Below, one piece after another: positions 1-9,114 of a DNA stretch of 48,726 nt. Source of the stretch: Terriglobales bacterium (lineage in GTDB: Bacteria > Acidobacteriota > Terriglobia > Terriglobales > Acidobacteriaceae). The DNA lies in NCBI GenBank assembly GCA_015654835.1, contig JAATGG010000116.1, forward strand, positions 1 through 48,726, written 5' to 3'. Below the pieces are notes generated by a model that made no database searches, was not told where the DNA came from, and worked only from the letters and a program-made list of their open reading frames with translations. Made by a program: the position numbers and the translations under genes. Numbering within the stretch: the first letter of the stretch is position 1; every line of letters begins with the position of its first letter.

Positions 1-195
1 GCCGCCATCGGCAAAGACCTTGGTCAGCCGATCGAAGCGGTGGAATAGCCTCATCAGTACGGCCCGGGCACCTACGCGATCTTGTACCCCGGCCGAATGC
101 ACGACCGCTGTCAGCAGGTTGCCCTGCGTGTCGACGGCGATGTGGCGCTTGCGGCCTTTGATCTTCTTGCCTGCGTCGTAGCCGCGCGCCCCCCT
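1..195 (-). CDS. IS5-family transposase, downstream frame (orfB, partial)
   Basis: Continuation of the transposase in the -1 frame relative to orfA. After the G-run it reads [20 protein letters not shown] and continues through an HSAGVQDR stretch to a FADGG motif at the window edge; this is the DDE core that usually precedes the second catalytic Asp. It has no start codon of its own and is probably made only as a frameshift fusion with orfA. The C-terminal Glu region lies outside the window. Confidence 0.7.
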
Positions 196-539
196 TTACC
201 AGTCGTCTTGGCCGACTGTGAGTCGATGATGGCCACGGTCGGCATTGCATGGCGCCCTGCGCTACGGCGGCCTTCTTCGCGCAACGCTTGGCCCACGCGC
301 TCCCAGAGTCCGGCATCCCGCCAGCGGCGAAATTGCTCATGCACGGCCTTCCACGGCGGAAAGTTGGCAGGCAGTTGACGCCACTGACAGCCTGTCTTCA
401 CCACATAAAGCAGCGCATCTACGACGCGCCGCAACTCATGCTTGCGTGGACGGCCACCGGCGTGACGCAGGCCGCCCTCCTGCCGCAGTAACGGCTCCAG
501 ACGCGCCCACTGTGCATCGGTCAAATCACTCGGGTACAT
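111..539 (-). CDS. IS5-family transposase, upstream frame (orfA)
   Basis: This is the N-terminal half of an IS5-family DDE transposase, 142 codons. The family signature is clear: a [21 protein letters not shown] start, a GRPRKHELR basic stretch, a [14 protein letters not shown] core, and the first catalytic Asp in VAIIDSQS near residue 106. Past about residue 114 the frame loses similarity to the family. The family-like sequence resumes in the -1 frame at an A3G6 run (189-197). This architecture is known from IS5 subgroups such as IS427, where ribosomal slippage fuses the two frames. A decayed copy cannot be excluded. Confidence 0.8.
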   Translation of the reverse strand: MYPSDLTDAQWARLEPLLRQEGGLRHAGGRPRKHELRRVVDALLYVVKTGCQWRQLPANFPPWKAVHEQFRRWRDAGLWERVGQALREEGRRSAGRHAMPTVAIIDSQSAKTTGKGGRAATTQARRSKAASATSPSTRRATC

Positions 540-599
540 AGTCCAAACGTAAAATCAGAACCCTTGTAAGCATATGACTGACTTGATTCAATCTTAAGT

Positions 600-1469
600 T
601 TGTGGACAGGCATCTCAGATGCGGGGCTATCCGACGAAGGTTCGCGAGTTGGCCTGTATGCGAGAGCCTGGGGCGTGGTAGAGATTGATTTTCGCAGCTA
701 TTTTACGACCATTCCACATGACAAGCTGATGATCCTGATCAAACAGCGAGTCGTGGATGGGAGCATGCTGTGCCTGATCAAATAGAGCCTAACGGTGGAA
801 GTGGCGTATCAAGGAAAGATGGAGCCGACAGCGGTGGGTGTCCCGCAAGGGGCTCCGATATTTCCGCTGTACAGCAACATCTATCTGAACCTGCTGGATA
901 AGGTGTGGCACAAGCGCGGCTACCCGGAGAAACTGGGAGCTTCGCTGCACCGCTATGCCGACGATGCGATCCTAGTATGCCGCAAGAGCGCCGAGCAGGC
1001 GCTTGAGGCATTTGCCGCGATTGCCTCGCGAATGGGACTGACGATCAATCGCGAAAAGACCCGGATCACGAAGCTGACCGAAGGGTTTGACTTCATCGGG
1101 TTCCAGTTCGTGAAACGTCGTTCGCCCAAGAGCGGCAAGTGGAGCATCTACATCTTTCCCAGCGAGGTGGCGCAGCGCAATATCCGACGGCGGATTAAGT
1201 ACTTCACCAAGCGGCGGGCACCGATGACGCCCGCAGAGTTTGTTGAGCAAGTGAATCAGACGGTGCGGGGATGGGTAAACTACTTTCGCCACACCAACGC
1301 GAGCCAGGCTTTTCGCGGCTTGCAGCGATTCATTAACACTCGCTTTCGCCGGTTCTTGAACTTTCGCAGTAAAGGTCGAGGCTTTGGGTGGAGGAAATAC
1401 CCAAATGCGGCTCTGTATGCCCGAGGCATTATCTATATCGGGAGCCGAGTCATCGAGTACCCGCGTTAG
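600..1469 (+). pseudogene. Group II intron reverse transcriptase/maturase, truncated with internal stop
   Basis: Reading frame +3 carries an LtrA-type reverse transcriptase. Visible blocks are VVEIDFRSYFTTIPHDKLM (RT2-3), GVPQGAPIFPLYSNIYLN (RT4), the active-site HRYADDAIL (RT5), an FIGFQFVKR block, and a C-terminal maturase domain with WVNYFRHTNASQAF and WRKYPNAALYARG. A TAG at 783-785 interrupts the frame inside the palm, in a LIK-stop-SL context where a CAG to TAG change is likely. The N-terminal RT0-1 region is missing. There is no HNH endonuclease tail. The protein is almost certainly inactive. Confidence 0.85.
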
Positions 1470-1500
1470 CCTGCGCATGCTATGCGACGAAGACTGTCGG

Positions 1501-1534
1501 ACCGCCGGATTCGGGAAAACTGAACGTCCGGTGG
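1501..1534 (+). ncRNA. Group II intron domain V-like hairpin (intron A)
   Basis: CCGCCGGA (1502-1509) pairs with TCCGGTGG (1527-1534) with one G-U pair. An inner TTC/GAA helix follows after a two-base CG bulge, and the loop contains GGGAAAACT. Stem, dinucleotide bulge and purine-rich loop reproduce the layout of group II intron domain V, and the place just after the RT stop is the expected one. The usual AGC catalytic triad at the base is not clear. Confidence 0.6.
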
Positions 1535-1639
1535 GATGGGAAGGGAATGCTGAACCGGTCATGGCGAGGCTAGTGAGGCACTGCGCATGGGGAAACCCGC
1601 GGCAACAGATAGGCCTTGTCTAACATCACTGAGCCATTC

Positions 1640-2210
1640 CTTTACCCTAGATATCGTGGTTGGATCGAGTTCAAAGACGAGGCCGAAAAGTTCTGGAAGG
1701 AACTTACAGAACGAATGGAGAAGTTCCAACTGGAACTGCACCCGGAGAAGACGCGGTTGATCGAGTCCGGACGCCACGCGGCAAAGAACCGAAAGCGTGC
1801 TGGTCTGGGTAAACCAGAGACCTTCGACTTCCTCGGCTTTACGCACATCTGCGGGAAGACGAAGAAGGGACGGTTCATGGTGCTTCGGCAGACGATTCGC
1901 AAGCGTATGCGGGCCAAGCTGCAAGAGGTGAAGATCGGCTTGTGGCGGCGTATGCACGATCCTGTTCCTGAAGTCGGCAAGTGTTTGAAGTCCGTTGTGG
2001 GCGGGCATCTCCGATACTTCGGAGTGCCGGGCAACCGGCATGCCCTGGCCCACTTTCGTTATACCGTGAGCAACCTCTGGCATTGCGCTCTATGCAGGCG
2101 AAGCCAGCATGGTCACGTCAAGTGGGAGCGAATGAAACGGCTCATCCGCAGTTGGTTTCCTCCGGCCTGTATCTGCCTATCCCTCGCGCCGTCTGCGCGT
2201 CACCACCTGA
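1640..2210 (+). pseudogene. Group II intron reverse transcriptase, C-terminal remnant with two frameshifts
   Basis: The long middle section (frame +2) contains ELHPEKTRLIESGR, FDFLGFTHICGKTKKGRF, VLRQTIRKRMRAKLQEVK and VPEVGKCLKSVVGGHLRYF, all typical of an intron-encoded RT after its active site and in the maturase domain. Just upstream another frame reads LDIVVG, the expected remnant of the (Y)ADDxVVGF active site, so one base was lost near 1673. Near the end the frame shifts again at about 2175, after which YPSRRLRVTT and a stop at 2208-2210 restore the usual family ending. Not functional. Confidence 0.8.
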
Positions 2211-2215
2211 GGCAA

Positions 2216-2279
2216 GAGCAGGATGTGGGAAATCCGCCTGTCTAGATCTGTGCGGGGAGTACGGAGAAATCCGTATCCC
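2216..2279 (+). ncRNA. Decayed domain V and domain VI of group II intron B
   Basis: GAGCAGGATGTGGGAAATCC begins a hairpin that ends at 2248 (TCTAGATC). It is a mutated version of the standard domain V with a GAGC base and a GAAA loop; several pairs are broken. The next hairpin, GGGAGTACGGA-GAAA-TCCGTATCCC (2255-2279), has the extra unpaired base expected for domain VI. Confidence 0.6.
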
Positions 2280-2339
2280 TACCGCGACAGGTCAAGCGGC
2301 ATGGCATTCTCCCCTTACATATAGCTGTAGCCAACTGGC

Positions 2340-2735
2340 AAGCCACACGTTTTCCATAGAGATACTGGTGCATATCGACCATTACATCAAGCAGCTTGCC
2401 ACGGTCATCGGTGATGGAGTCCGGTACTTTGACATCTCCCATGAGACGCAGGACATCGATGAATCGATCTGTTGCCTGCAGGCCAATTGGAAGCTCCAAC
2501 AACTGGTGCGGCACATCGCATTTTTCTTTGAGAGCGCAGGCAGCGCGGGAGGAGGAGGTATGCCGAGGGCGAGGGTACCGATGCTGTCACCGTCCAGGCG
2601 GATGTTGCCGACAGTGGCGCCGCCCTTGGGATAGAAATGATGGACCTCCGTTTGCGGAAGGTCGAGAACGTCGGAGGTGTCAGGAAATATCGCAAGGAGA
2701 TGAATCTTGGTGGGCGTAATAGGGCGTATCGCCAT
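2340..2735 (-). pseudogene. Nitrogenase beta-chain (NifK-type) fragment, frameshifted
   Basis: The leftward reading contains FPDTSDVLDLPQT, FYPKGGATVGNIR and GDSIGTLALG. After a one-base shift in the CCT repeat near 2548-2562 it continues with ALKEKCDVPHQLLELPIGL, ATDRFIDVL, VPDSITDDRGKLLDVMVDMH and QYLYGKRVA. These blocks, in this order, match my memory of the C-terminal half of nitrogenase component 1 beta chains (NifK; NifN is related), where the RG-L-D-(A/V)M-D-H...GKR-A stretch precedes the GDPD motif. Similarity begins near 2687 and stops abruptly at 2341, about 50 nt from the end of intron B. Both ends of the gene are missing, so this is a dead fragment. A database search would settle whether it is NifK, NifN or an Anf/Vnf relative. 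Confidence 0.7.
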
Positions 2736-2883
2736 GATTAGCGAATGCGTGGGCTCAGACGTGAACGCACGACTCCGCCAGGCTGGCGCCTAGAAGGAAA
2801 GACGGTGGGCGCACAGCCCGACTTGATTCATTCAATTATTTAGGGATTGCTCAACGTGGAGCAAGAAAGGCGTAACATCACTT

Positions 2884-2897
2884 ATTGTGATAACAAT
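2884..2897. promoter_or_regulatory. Near-palindromic operator candidate
   Basis: ATTGTGATAACAAT is a 7+7 inverted repeat with one mismatched pair. It stands in an AT-rich gene-free stretch about 100 nt upstream of the sigma54-like motif. The size fits a dimeric regulator site, but I do not recognise the regulator. Confidence 0.3.
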
Positions 2898-2985
2898 CCG
2901 GAAATAAGGCGTACTTATCTTTGGCGGACGAACATGGTCCGAGATGGAAGTAAGTAGCTTCAGGTCTACGGAGTGGCCACATTAA

Positions 2986-3000
2986 TGGCATGAAATTTGC
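2986..3000 (+). promoter_or_regulatory. Sigma54-type promoter candidate (-24/-12)
   Basis: TGGCAT-GAAAT-TTGC matches the sigma54 consensus TGGCAC-N5-TTGC at nine of ten defined bases, with exact spacing. It faces rightward. The next same-strand gene is the damaged GAF-ANTAR gene, about 430 nt on, with mop on the opposite strand in between. Nitrogenase and nitrogen-control genes often use sigma54, so the context fits, but one match of this quality is near chance level for a window of this size. Confidence 0.4.
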
Positions 3001-3073
3001 GCGCATGTCAATAAATATTATTGGATCGCCGTACACGCGTCATAATGTATCCATGAGACGGGGGCGAATTGAG

Positions 3074-3280
3074 TTAGTCTTTTGGGATCATAGCCTGAGT
3101 GGACTTGATCAGTATTTTTACCTCATCGCTGACCTTCGAAGCGAGTTCATCCACGCTGCGTCGAGTAGTCACACTCTCGATCAAGTTGTCCCCCACGGGC
3201 ACGGTGATGTGCGCCATGACTGTGCCGGTAAGAATTTCCTCGACGCGACCGGGAAGCCGATTTCTAGCGGAAACTTTCAT
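3074..3280 (-). CDS. mop: Molbindin, single Mop/TOBE domain protein
   Basis: A 68-residue protein made of one Mop domain. It reads MKVSARNRLPGRVEEI, then a TGTVMAHITVPVG strand pair, then ESVTTRRSVDELASKVSDE and VKILIKSTQAMIPKD. This is the classic molbindin pattern (SARNQ-L-G-V-I...G-V-AEV...ITxxS-EL-L-G-V-IKAT-VM). Molbindins bind molybdate in oligomers and act in storage or homeostasis in the cytoplasm. The ATG at 3280 is chosen because the domain starts there; the longer frame to 3361 adds unrelated residues. The upstream ribosome site is weak. A Mo-binding gene beside a nitrogenase fragment suggests both come from one former nif/mod locus. The gene looks intact. Confidence 0.8.
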   Translation of the reverse strand: MKVSARNRLPGRVEEILTGTVMAHITVPVGDNLIESVTTRRSVDELASKVSDEVKILIKSTQAMIPKD

Positions 3281-3425
3281 GAAGAAAGTATGCGTTATAT
3301 TGAGGCCAAGTAGCGTGCAATCTCGCAGGAACAGAAATCCGCCCGATTTGATTGGACGCATACGGTGCTGTTGCCTATGCCAGGTTCAATTCCATTCACT
3401 CTTGCTCCGCACAGATTTGACCTGA

Positions 3426-4222
3426 TTGGGGCAGGTTTGGGGGCTTTTCACGCCAGATCATGCTGCTCCATTACATCTCGCGTTATTTCATCGCACCAGC
3501 CGAATCGTCAGTTCCGACCTGCTGATCGATGCCATGTTACGGAAGCTTATCGCCATCACCAGCGAAGTGACGGGGGGGGCTATGCCTGTCTTGTCTACCT
3601 TCCGGACTATGCCACAGATGAAATTGTTCTTAACGCTTCGCAGTTATTGCATGCGGGTGAAATTGGGCATGTGCATATAAGAATGGGCGAAGGGGTTACA
3701 GGGTGGGTTGCAGAACACAAGTCGGTTGTATCGTTGTCGCGAAACTATTTTGTGGATAGCAGGTTTAAAAACTTTTCCGCTTTGATCGAGGACACGTACG
3801 AAGCCTTTCTTTCGGTTCCTCTGGTCAATGGCGGAGAGGTCATTGGCGTTCTGAACGTGCATCACAAAGAGCCCCATGTGCACACAGCCGATGAGATCTC
3901 GCTGCTCAGTTTTCTTGGCGAGCAGATGGGCGGTGCCATCGCCTATTCTGAGTTGGCTGCCGATCACAGCAAGTTGCGGGAAAAAACCCTCCAGATTCGA
4001 GAGCAACTGGAGGTTCGGAAATTGACCGAGCGCGCCAAGGGAATTCCGCAGGAGCGGTTCAATCTCTCCGAGCGCGAGGCATACCAGCGCTTGCGCGACG
4101 AGAGCCGGCGCTTGCGCAAGCCGCTTCGAGCGATTGTGGAGGCCGTCCTGCTGGTCGAAGAATTGGTGCAGAATGATCATTCCTCCGGAAATCATGGATC
4201 TAGCGAAGAAGATCCACGATAA
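3426..4222 (+). CDS. GAF-ANTAR regulator, apparently frameshifted at a G8 run
   Basis: Two frames together encode a GAF sensor plus a C-terminal ANTAR RNA-binding domain. The N-terminal part (from TTG 3426; LALFHRTSRIVSSDLL ... KLIAITSEVTGG) is in frame +3. The rest, from ACLVYLPD through GEGVTGWVAEHK and VPLVNGGEVIGVLNVHH to ANTAR (ERAKGIPQERFNLSEREAY), is in frame +2. They meet at eight G (3572-3579); six or nine G would restore one frame. ANTAR proteins bind dual hairpins in mRNA leaders and prevent termination, often in nitrogen control. The neighbours (glutamate synthase, Mop, nifK relic) support a nitrogen role. It may be a pseudogene, a phase-variable gene or a base-count error. The second frame alone could be read from ATG 3365 but would lack the first GAF helix. 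Confidence 0.7.
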
Positions 4223-4500
4223 ATCGGCTGAATTCGACGGGGCCGCCCGCTGTTTTTATAGAATTAGAGGTTGATCGAACCGCTTTCTGCCGTGCCTCCA
4301 ACAAAAAGATGTTCCGCCGGAACGGCCATTTTCGGTATATTAAAAGGTTCAACTTCTCCTAAACTGCGGCGAGTCGACTTCGGCAGGCCGTTTAGAACGG
4401 GGCGATTTCTGTGCGGAAATCGGCATGTGGTTGTGTCTTTTGCGCCATGACCCGCTGCAGGAACGCTGTTATTTCGAAGAAGGTTCACCGAAAGGCTGCC

Positions 4501-7500
4501 ATGCATCGATTGAATAGACCGGATCGTCGTCTTGGAAGTGTGCCGCCACAAGGGCTTTACCATCCACGTGACGAGCACGACGCGTGCGGAATGGGCCTTG
4601 TTGCCAGCATTCGCGGAGAAAAAAGCCACGAGATTATTTGTAAGGGCCTTGAGGTCCTGCTCAAGCTCACACATCGTGGCGCTGCGGGTTGCGATCCTGA
4701 AACGGGCGACGGCGCAGGCATCCTGATCCAGATTCCTCATGTCTTTTTTGCGCGCGAGTGCGGGGAACTGGGGATCCAGTTGCCCGAGGCCGGCGCCTAT
4801 GGCGTGGCCATGGTCTTTCTGCCGGTCGATAAGCATAGCCGATTGCAGTGCGAGGGGGTATTCGAACGCATCGCCCAGGAAGAAGGCTTGTTGGTGCTGG
4901 GCTGGCGCGATACGCCGGTGAACGGCGATGCCGTAGGCCGCGAAGCTCGTGCATCTCAACCCTATATCGAACAGTTCTTTGTGGGACGCCCGGCAGGGGC
5001 GGGCACAGAAGAGCCGGATGAGGACGCCTTCGAGAGGCTGCTCTATAAGGTTCGCCGCCGCACGGAAAATGAGATCGCGGCATCGGAAATCGAGAGCAAG
5101 GACGATTTCTACGTTCCTTCGTTTTCCTGTCGGACGATTATTTATAAGGGGTTGATGCTGGCTCCGCAGATCGAAAAGTTTTATTTCGAACTGGCCAATC
5201 CGCTTGTTACCAGTGCGCTTTGCCTGGTTCACCAGCGTTTTTCTACCAATACCTTTCCGAGTTGGAAGCTGGCGCATCCGTATCGCTATCTGGCGCATAA
5301 CGGCGAAATCAACACCATTCGCGGCAACGTTAGTTGGATGAATGCGCGCCAGTCCGTGCTGCAGAGTCCTCTGCACGGGGAGCAGATCGAGAAGCTGTAT
5401 CCGGTAATCACGCCCGGCGGCAGCGATTCGGCCTCGCTCGACAACGCTCTGGAGTTCCTCTTTCAGTCGGGCCGTTCGCTGCCTCACGCCATGGCCATGC
5501 TCATTCCCGAGGCTTGGGCGGGCAATCCGGATATGGACGAGGAGAAGCGGGCTTTCTATGAGTATCATGCTTCGTTGATGGAGCCGTGGGACGGTCCTGC
5601 GGCGATTGCCTTCACCGACGGCCGCGTGATCGGTGCAACACTCGATCGCAACGGCCTCCGTCCAGGGCGCTATATCGTGACCAAGGACGATCTCGTGGTG
5701 CTGGCTTCGGAAGCCGGCGTGCTCGATGTGCCGCCCGAAGATGTGCGCAAGAAGGGCCGTCTGCAGCCGGGCCGCATGTTTCTGGTCGATACCGTTCAGA
5801 AGCGCATCGTCTCTGATCGCGAAATCAAGAAACAGTTGGCCGGCCGCCAGCCCTACGGGATCTGGCTCAAGCAACAGCAGGTCACTCTCGAAATGCTGCC
5901 TGAGCCTTCGCGCGTGATCGCCTCGAATCCCGAGACGCTTTTGCGCCGTCAGCGCGCCTATGGCTACAGTGAAGAAGATCTGAAGATCCTGTTGACGCCG
6001 ATGGGGGTCAGGGGCGAGGAACCGATTGGCTCCATGGGCTCCGATGTGCCGCTGGCTTGCCTCTCCGACCGCCCGCAGCCGTTATTCAATTATTTTAAGC
6101 AGCTTTTTGCGCAGGTAACCAATCCGCCCATCGACCCCATCCGCGAAGAGATGGTGATGTCGCTGATCAGTTACATCGGCACGGAGCGCAATATTCTGGA
6201 CGAAGCTCCAGACAACTGCCATACCCTCAAACTGCCCCATCCCATTCTGACCAATCGCGATTTGGAGAAGCTACGCCGCGTCTCGTCGGGCGACTTGCTG
6301 GCGACTACCTTGCCCGCCCTATTCCGGGCCGAGGATGGGGAAGCCGGCCTCAAGCACGCTCTCGACGATCTCAGCGGGCGCGCCGCGCTGGCGGTGAACT
6401 CGGGCTACACGTTGCTGATTCTTTCCGATCGTGGCGTCGATGCCACATACGCTCCCATTCCCAGTCTGCTGGCAATGGCTGCCGTACATAATCGGCTGAT
6501 TCGCGAGAAGACCCGCACCCAGGTAGCGCTGATTATCGAAAGCGGCGAGCCGCGCGAGGTTATGCATTTTGCGCTGCTCATTGGATATGGGGCCAGTGCC
6601 ATCAATCCGTATCTGGCCTTTGAGACTCTGCACGATCTCAAGCGGCGCGGTTTGCTGCCCGAGGATGTTACGGCTGCATACGCCGAAAAGAACTTCATCA
6701 AGGCCATCAATAAAGGGTTGCTGAAGACCTTCTCCAAGATGGGCATCAGCACGCTGCAAAGTTATCGCGGAGCCCAGGTCTTCGAGGCTGTGGGACTGAA
6801 CCAGTCTCTGGTCGATACTTACTTTTCGGGAACTGCGTCGCGCATTGAAGGCGTGGGGCTCGATGTGTTGGCGCGCGAGGCGCAGCTCAAGCACGAATAC
6901 GCCTTCCAGCCGCTGACCGAATCTGAAACCGAGCTAGTTGTCGGCGGGCAATATCAATATCGCGAGGGTGGTGAGTATCACCTGCTCAATCCTCTCACCA
7001 TCAGTAAACTACAGCACGCGGTACGGCAGAATAATCCCGCAACTTTCCAGGAGTACACCGACCTGGTGGATGAGCAAAGCCGCCATCTGTGCACCTTACG
7101 TGGACTGCTCAAGTTCAAGTATGCCGCAGAGCCTGTGCCGCTCGACGAGGTGGAACCTGCCAAGGGGATCGTGAAGCGCTTCACCACCGGCGCGATGAGC
7201 TTCGGCTCCATCAGCAAGGAAGCGCATGAGACTCTCGCCATCGCCATGAACCGAATCGGCGGGATGTCGAATACGGGCGAGGGCGGCGAAGATGAGGCGC
7301 GTTTCAAGCGCGACGCGAATGGCGATTTGCGCCGCAGCGCCGTGAAGCAGGTGGCCAGCGGTCGTTTTGGCGTCACTGCAAACTATCTAGTGAATGCGGA
7401 TGAAATTCAGATCAAGATGGCGCAGGGCGCAAAGCCTGGCGAGGGTGGCCAGTTACCCGGTCATAAGGTGGATGAGGTCATCGCCCGGATGCGGTACTCG

Positions 7501-9114
7501 ATTCCTGGCGTGACATTGATTTCACCGCCACCGCACCATGACATCTACTCCATCGAAGATCTTGCGCAGTTGATTTACGACTTGAAGAACGTGAATCCGC
7601 AGGCGCGCATCGCCGTCAAACTCGTCTCCGAGGCCGGCGTTGGCACTGTAGCCGCGGGCGTCTCCAAAGCTCATGCCGATGTTGTGCTGATTTCTGGCGA
7701 CAACGGCGGTACAGGCGCCTCGCCGTTGAGTTCCATCAAACATGCGGGCCTGCCGTGGGAACTCGGTCTCGCCGAGGCACAGCAGGTGCTGCTGCTTAAC
7801 GATCTGCGCAGCCGTATTCGCGTGCAGACCGATGGCAAGTTGCAAACCGGTCGCGACGTCGTTATCGCAGCGTTGCTCGGTGCCGAAGAGTTTGGCTTTG
7901 CCACTACGCCGCTCATCACCATGGGCTGCATCATGATGCGCAAATGCCACCTCAACACCTGCGCTGTGGGCATCGCGACTCAAGATCCAGTGTTGCGGGA
8001 GCGCTTCCAAGGTCAGCCCGAGCATGTTGTCAACTTTTTCTTCTTTATCGCCGAGCAGGTTCGTCAGTATATGGCCAAGCTGGGCTTTCGCACGGTCGAT
8101 GAGATGGTGGGCCGCGTCGATCACCTCGACAGTGCATCGGCAGACTCACATTGGAAGGCTAAAGGCATCGATCTGTCTTCCGTTCTCTATTCGCCTACGT
8201 TGCCTTCCCGTGTGGCCCGCCGCCGCATGCAGGCGCAGGATCACGGTCTCGGCGAAGCGCTCGATCATGTGCTCATTGAGAAAGCGAAGCCTGCGCTCGA
8301 ATCCAAGACGCCGGTTGCGGGCAGCTTTGCCATTCGCAACGTACATCGCACCGTCGGCGCGATGCTGGGCGGCGAAATCGCGCGGCGCTACGGCTCCGTG
8401 GGACTGCCGGATGAAACCATCCATTTCCGTTTCAATGGCTCAGCAGGCCAGAGCTTCGGCGCGTTTGTTCCCGCCGGTGTCACACTTGAGCTTGAAGGGG
8501 ACGCCAATGACTACCTTGGCAAGGGACTCTCGGGGGGGCGCATCATCGCTTATCCGCACAAGACTTCGAGCTTCCTTCCTGAAGAAAGCATCCTGGTGGG
8601 CAACGTCGTGCTCTACGGCGCCACTACCGGCGAGGCGTTTCTGAATGGAATCGCGGGCGAGCGTTTTGCCGTTCGCAACTCCGGTGCCACGGCGGTTGTC
8701 GAGGGCGTGGGTGATCATGGTTGCGAATATATGACCAATGGCACCGTGGTCGTGCTTGGCGCTACAGGCCGCAACTTTGCCGCCGGCATGAGCGGCGGTT
8801 GCGCCTATGTCTACGACGACCAGGGAGACTTTTCGACACGCCGCTGCAACAAGGCAAGCGTCGATTTGGAGCCGCTGATTGGGGAAGAAGATGTTGCCCT
8901 GGTGCGCGGCCTGCTTGAGCGCCATCGCGACCTCACGGGTAGCCCGCGCGCGGCATGGATTCTGGAACACTGGACTACCGCGCAGCCGCAATTCGTGAAG
9001 GTCTTTCCGCATGAGTACAAGCGCGTCCAACATATTCCACGCGCCGACACGGTCTATATTGCTTCTACAACTTCGTCGCCTCTGCCGGCGGCAGCAGAGG
9101 TGCAGCATGGGTAA
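4501..9114 (+). CDS. gltB: Glutamate synthase (NADPH) large subunit
   Basis: Alpha subunit of glutamate synthase: it makes glutamate from glutamine and 2-oxoglutarate in the cytoplasm together with GltD. From ATG 4501 it is 1537 residues, the usual size. Residues 1-28 are the propeptide; Cys29 in DEHDACGMG becomes the N-terminal nucleophile of the class II amidotransferase domain. The central and FMN-binding synthase domains follow ([31 protein letters not shown]). Cys1143, Cys1149 and Cys1154 ([17 protein letters not shown]) bind the 3Fe-4S cluster. The C-terminal GXGXG beta-helix repeats are at about 1300-1480. The frame is open back to 4411, but those 30 residues are not conserved in the family. 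A short hairpin, CGATTTC/GAAATCG, lies at 4403-4422 upstream. gltD overlaps the end by 8 nt. Confidence 0.97.
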   Translation: MHRLNRPDRRLGSVPPQGLYHPRDEHDACGMGLVASIRGEKSHEIICKGLEVLLKLTHRGAAGCDPETGDGAGILIQIPHVFFARECGELGIQLPEAGAYGVAMVFLPVDKHSRLQCEGVFERIAQEEGLLVLGWRDTPVNGDAVGREARASQPYIEQFFVGRPAGAGTEEPDEDAFERLLYKVRRRTENEIAASEIESKDDFYVPSFSCRTIIYKGLMLAPQIEKFYFELANPLVTSALCLVHQRFSTNTFPSWKLAHPYRYLAHNGEINTIRGNVSWMNARQSVLQSPLHGEQIEKLYPVITPGGSDSASLDNALEFLFQSGRSLPHAMAMLIPEAWAGNPDMDEEKRAFYEYHASLMEPWDGPAAIAFTDGRVIGATLDRNGLRPGRYIVTKDDLVVLASEAGVLDVPPEDVRKKGRLQPGRMFLVDTVQKRIVSDREIKKQLAGRQPYGIWLKQQQVTLEMLPEPSRVIASNPETLLRRQRAYGYSEEDLKILLTPMGVRGEEPIGSMGSDVPLACLSDRPQPLFNYFKQLFAQVTNPPIDPIREEMVMSLISYIGTERNILDEAPDNCHTLKLPHPILTNRDLEKLRRVSSGDLLATTLPALFRAEDGEAGLKHALDDLSGRAALAVNSGYTLLILSDRGVDATYAPIPSLLAMAAVHNRLIREKTRTQVALIIESGEPREVMHFALLIGYGASAINPYLAFETLHDLKRRGLLPEDVTAAYAEKNFIKAINKGLLKTFSKMGISTLQSYRGAQVFEAVGLNQSLVDTYFSGTASRIEGVGLDVLAREAQLKHEYAFQPLTESETELVVGGQYQYREGGEYHLLNPLTISKLQHAVRQNNPATFQEYTDLVDEQSRHLCTLRGLLKFKYAAEPVPLDEVEPAKGIVKRFTTGAMSFGSISKEAHETLAIAMNRIGGMSNTGEGGEDEARFKRDANGDLRRSAVKQVASGRFGVTANYLVNADEIQIKMAQGAKPGEGGQLPGHKVDEVIARMRYSIPGVTLISPPPHHDIYSIEDLAQLIYDLKNVNPQARIAVKLVSEAGVGTVAAGVSKAHADVVLISGDNGGTGASPLSSIKHAGLPWELGLAEAQQVLLLNDLRSRIRVQTDGKLQTGRDVVIAALLGAEEFGFATTPLITMGCIMMRKCHLNTCAVGIATQDPVLRERFQGQPEHVVNFFFFIAEQVRQYMAKLGFRTVDEMVGRVDHLDSASADSHWKAKGIDLSSVLYSPTLPSRVARRRMQAQDHGLGEALDHVLIEKAKPALESKTPVAGSFAIRNVHRTVGAMLGGEIARRYGSVGLPDETIHFRFNGSAGQSFGAFVPAGVTLELEGDANDYLGKGLSGGRIIAYPHKTSSFLPEESILVGNVVLYGATTGEAFLNGIAGERFAVRNSGATAVVEGVGDHGCEYMTNGTVVVLGATGRNFAAGMSGGCAYVYDDQGDFSTRRCNKASVDLEPLIGEEDVALVRGLLERHRDLTGSPRAAWILEHWTTAQPQFVKVFPHEYKRVQHIPRADTVYIASTTSSPLPAAAEVQHG

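Larger units (their letters stand above)
1..560 (-). mobile_element. IS5-family insertion sequence, one end (partial)
   Basis: Two leftward reading frames, joined by a probable -1 frameshift, encode an IS5-family (DUF4096-type) transposase. The element runs off the left edge of the window. The start codon of the transposase lies at 539, so the IS end should lie shortly beyond it, somewhere in about 540-600. I could not fix the terminal inverted repeat or the target duplication, because the other end is outside the window. Confidence 0.75.
600..1560 (+). mobile_element. Group II intron remnant A (5'-truncated)
   Basis: Remnant of a retroelement. It contains the C-terminal two thirds of an intron-encoded reverse transcriptase and, 30 nt after its stop, a domain V-like hairpin (1501-1534). 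The expected 5' ribozyme domains I-III and the RT N-terminus are missing: only about 40 nt separate the RT remnant from the IS5 start. The IS probably removed or displaced the 5' part. The in-frame stop at 783 also shows that it is dead. Confidence 0.75.
1616..2290 (+). mobile_element. Group II intron remnant B (5'-truncated)
   Basis: A second, different group II intron remnant lies directly behind remnant A in the same orientation. It keeps the RT part after the active site, the maturase domain, a decayed domain V (2216-2248) and a domain VI-like hairpin (2255-2279), followed by CTACCGCGAC as the likely 3' end near 2286-2289. Everything upstream of the RT active site is lost. It may be an older insertion cut by intron A, or both may have been trimmed by recombination. 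Confidence 0.7.
2736..3073. other. Gene-free stretch between nifK fragment and mop
   Basis: No convincing reading frame on either strand. It holds a near-palindrome at 2884-2897 and a sigma54-like promoter motif at 2986-3000, listed separately. The local sequence is visibly richer in A and T than the flanking genes. Confidence 0.5.

Noticed and set aside
2242..2514. Stand-alone 90-codon gene
   Set aside because: Its N-terminal part is the second half of the nifK fragment and its C-terminal part reads into intron B; better explained as a broken gene.
4173..4271. Small frame overlapping the end of the GAF-ANTAR gene (33 codons, from MIIPPEIMDL)
   Set aside because: No ribosome site of note and no family; it overlaps the ANTAR end and cannot be supported alone.
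4264..5874. 536-codon open frame antisense to gltB
   Set aside because: It mirrors the highly conserved gltB frame, has no recognisable family and arises from GC-rich third positions.
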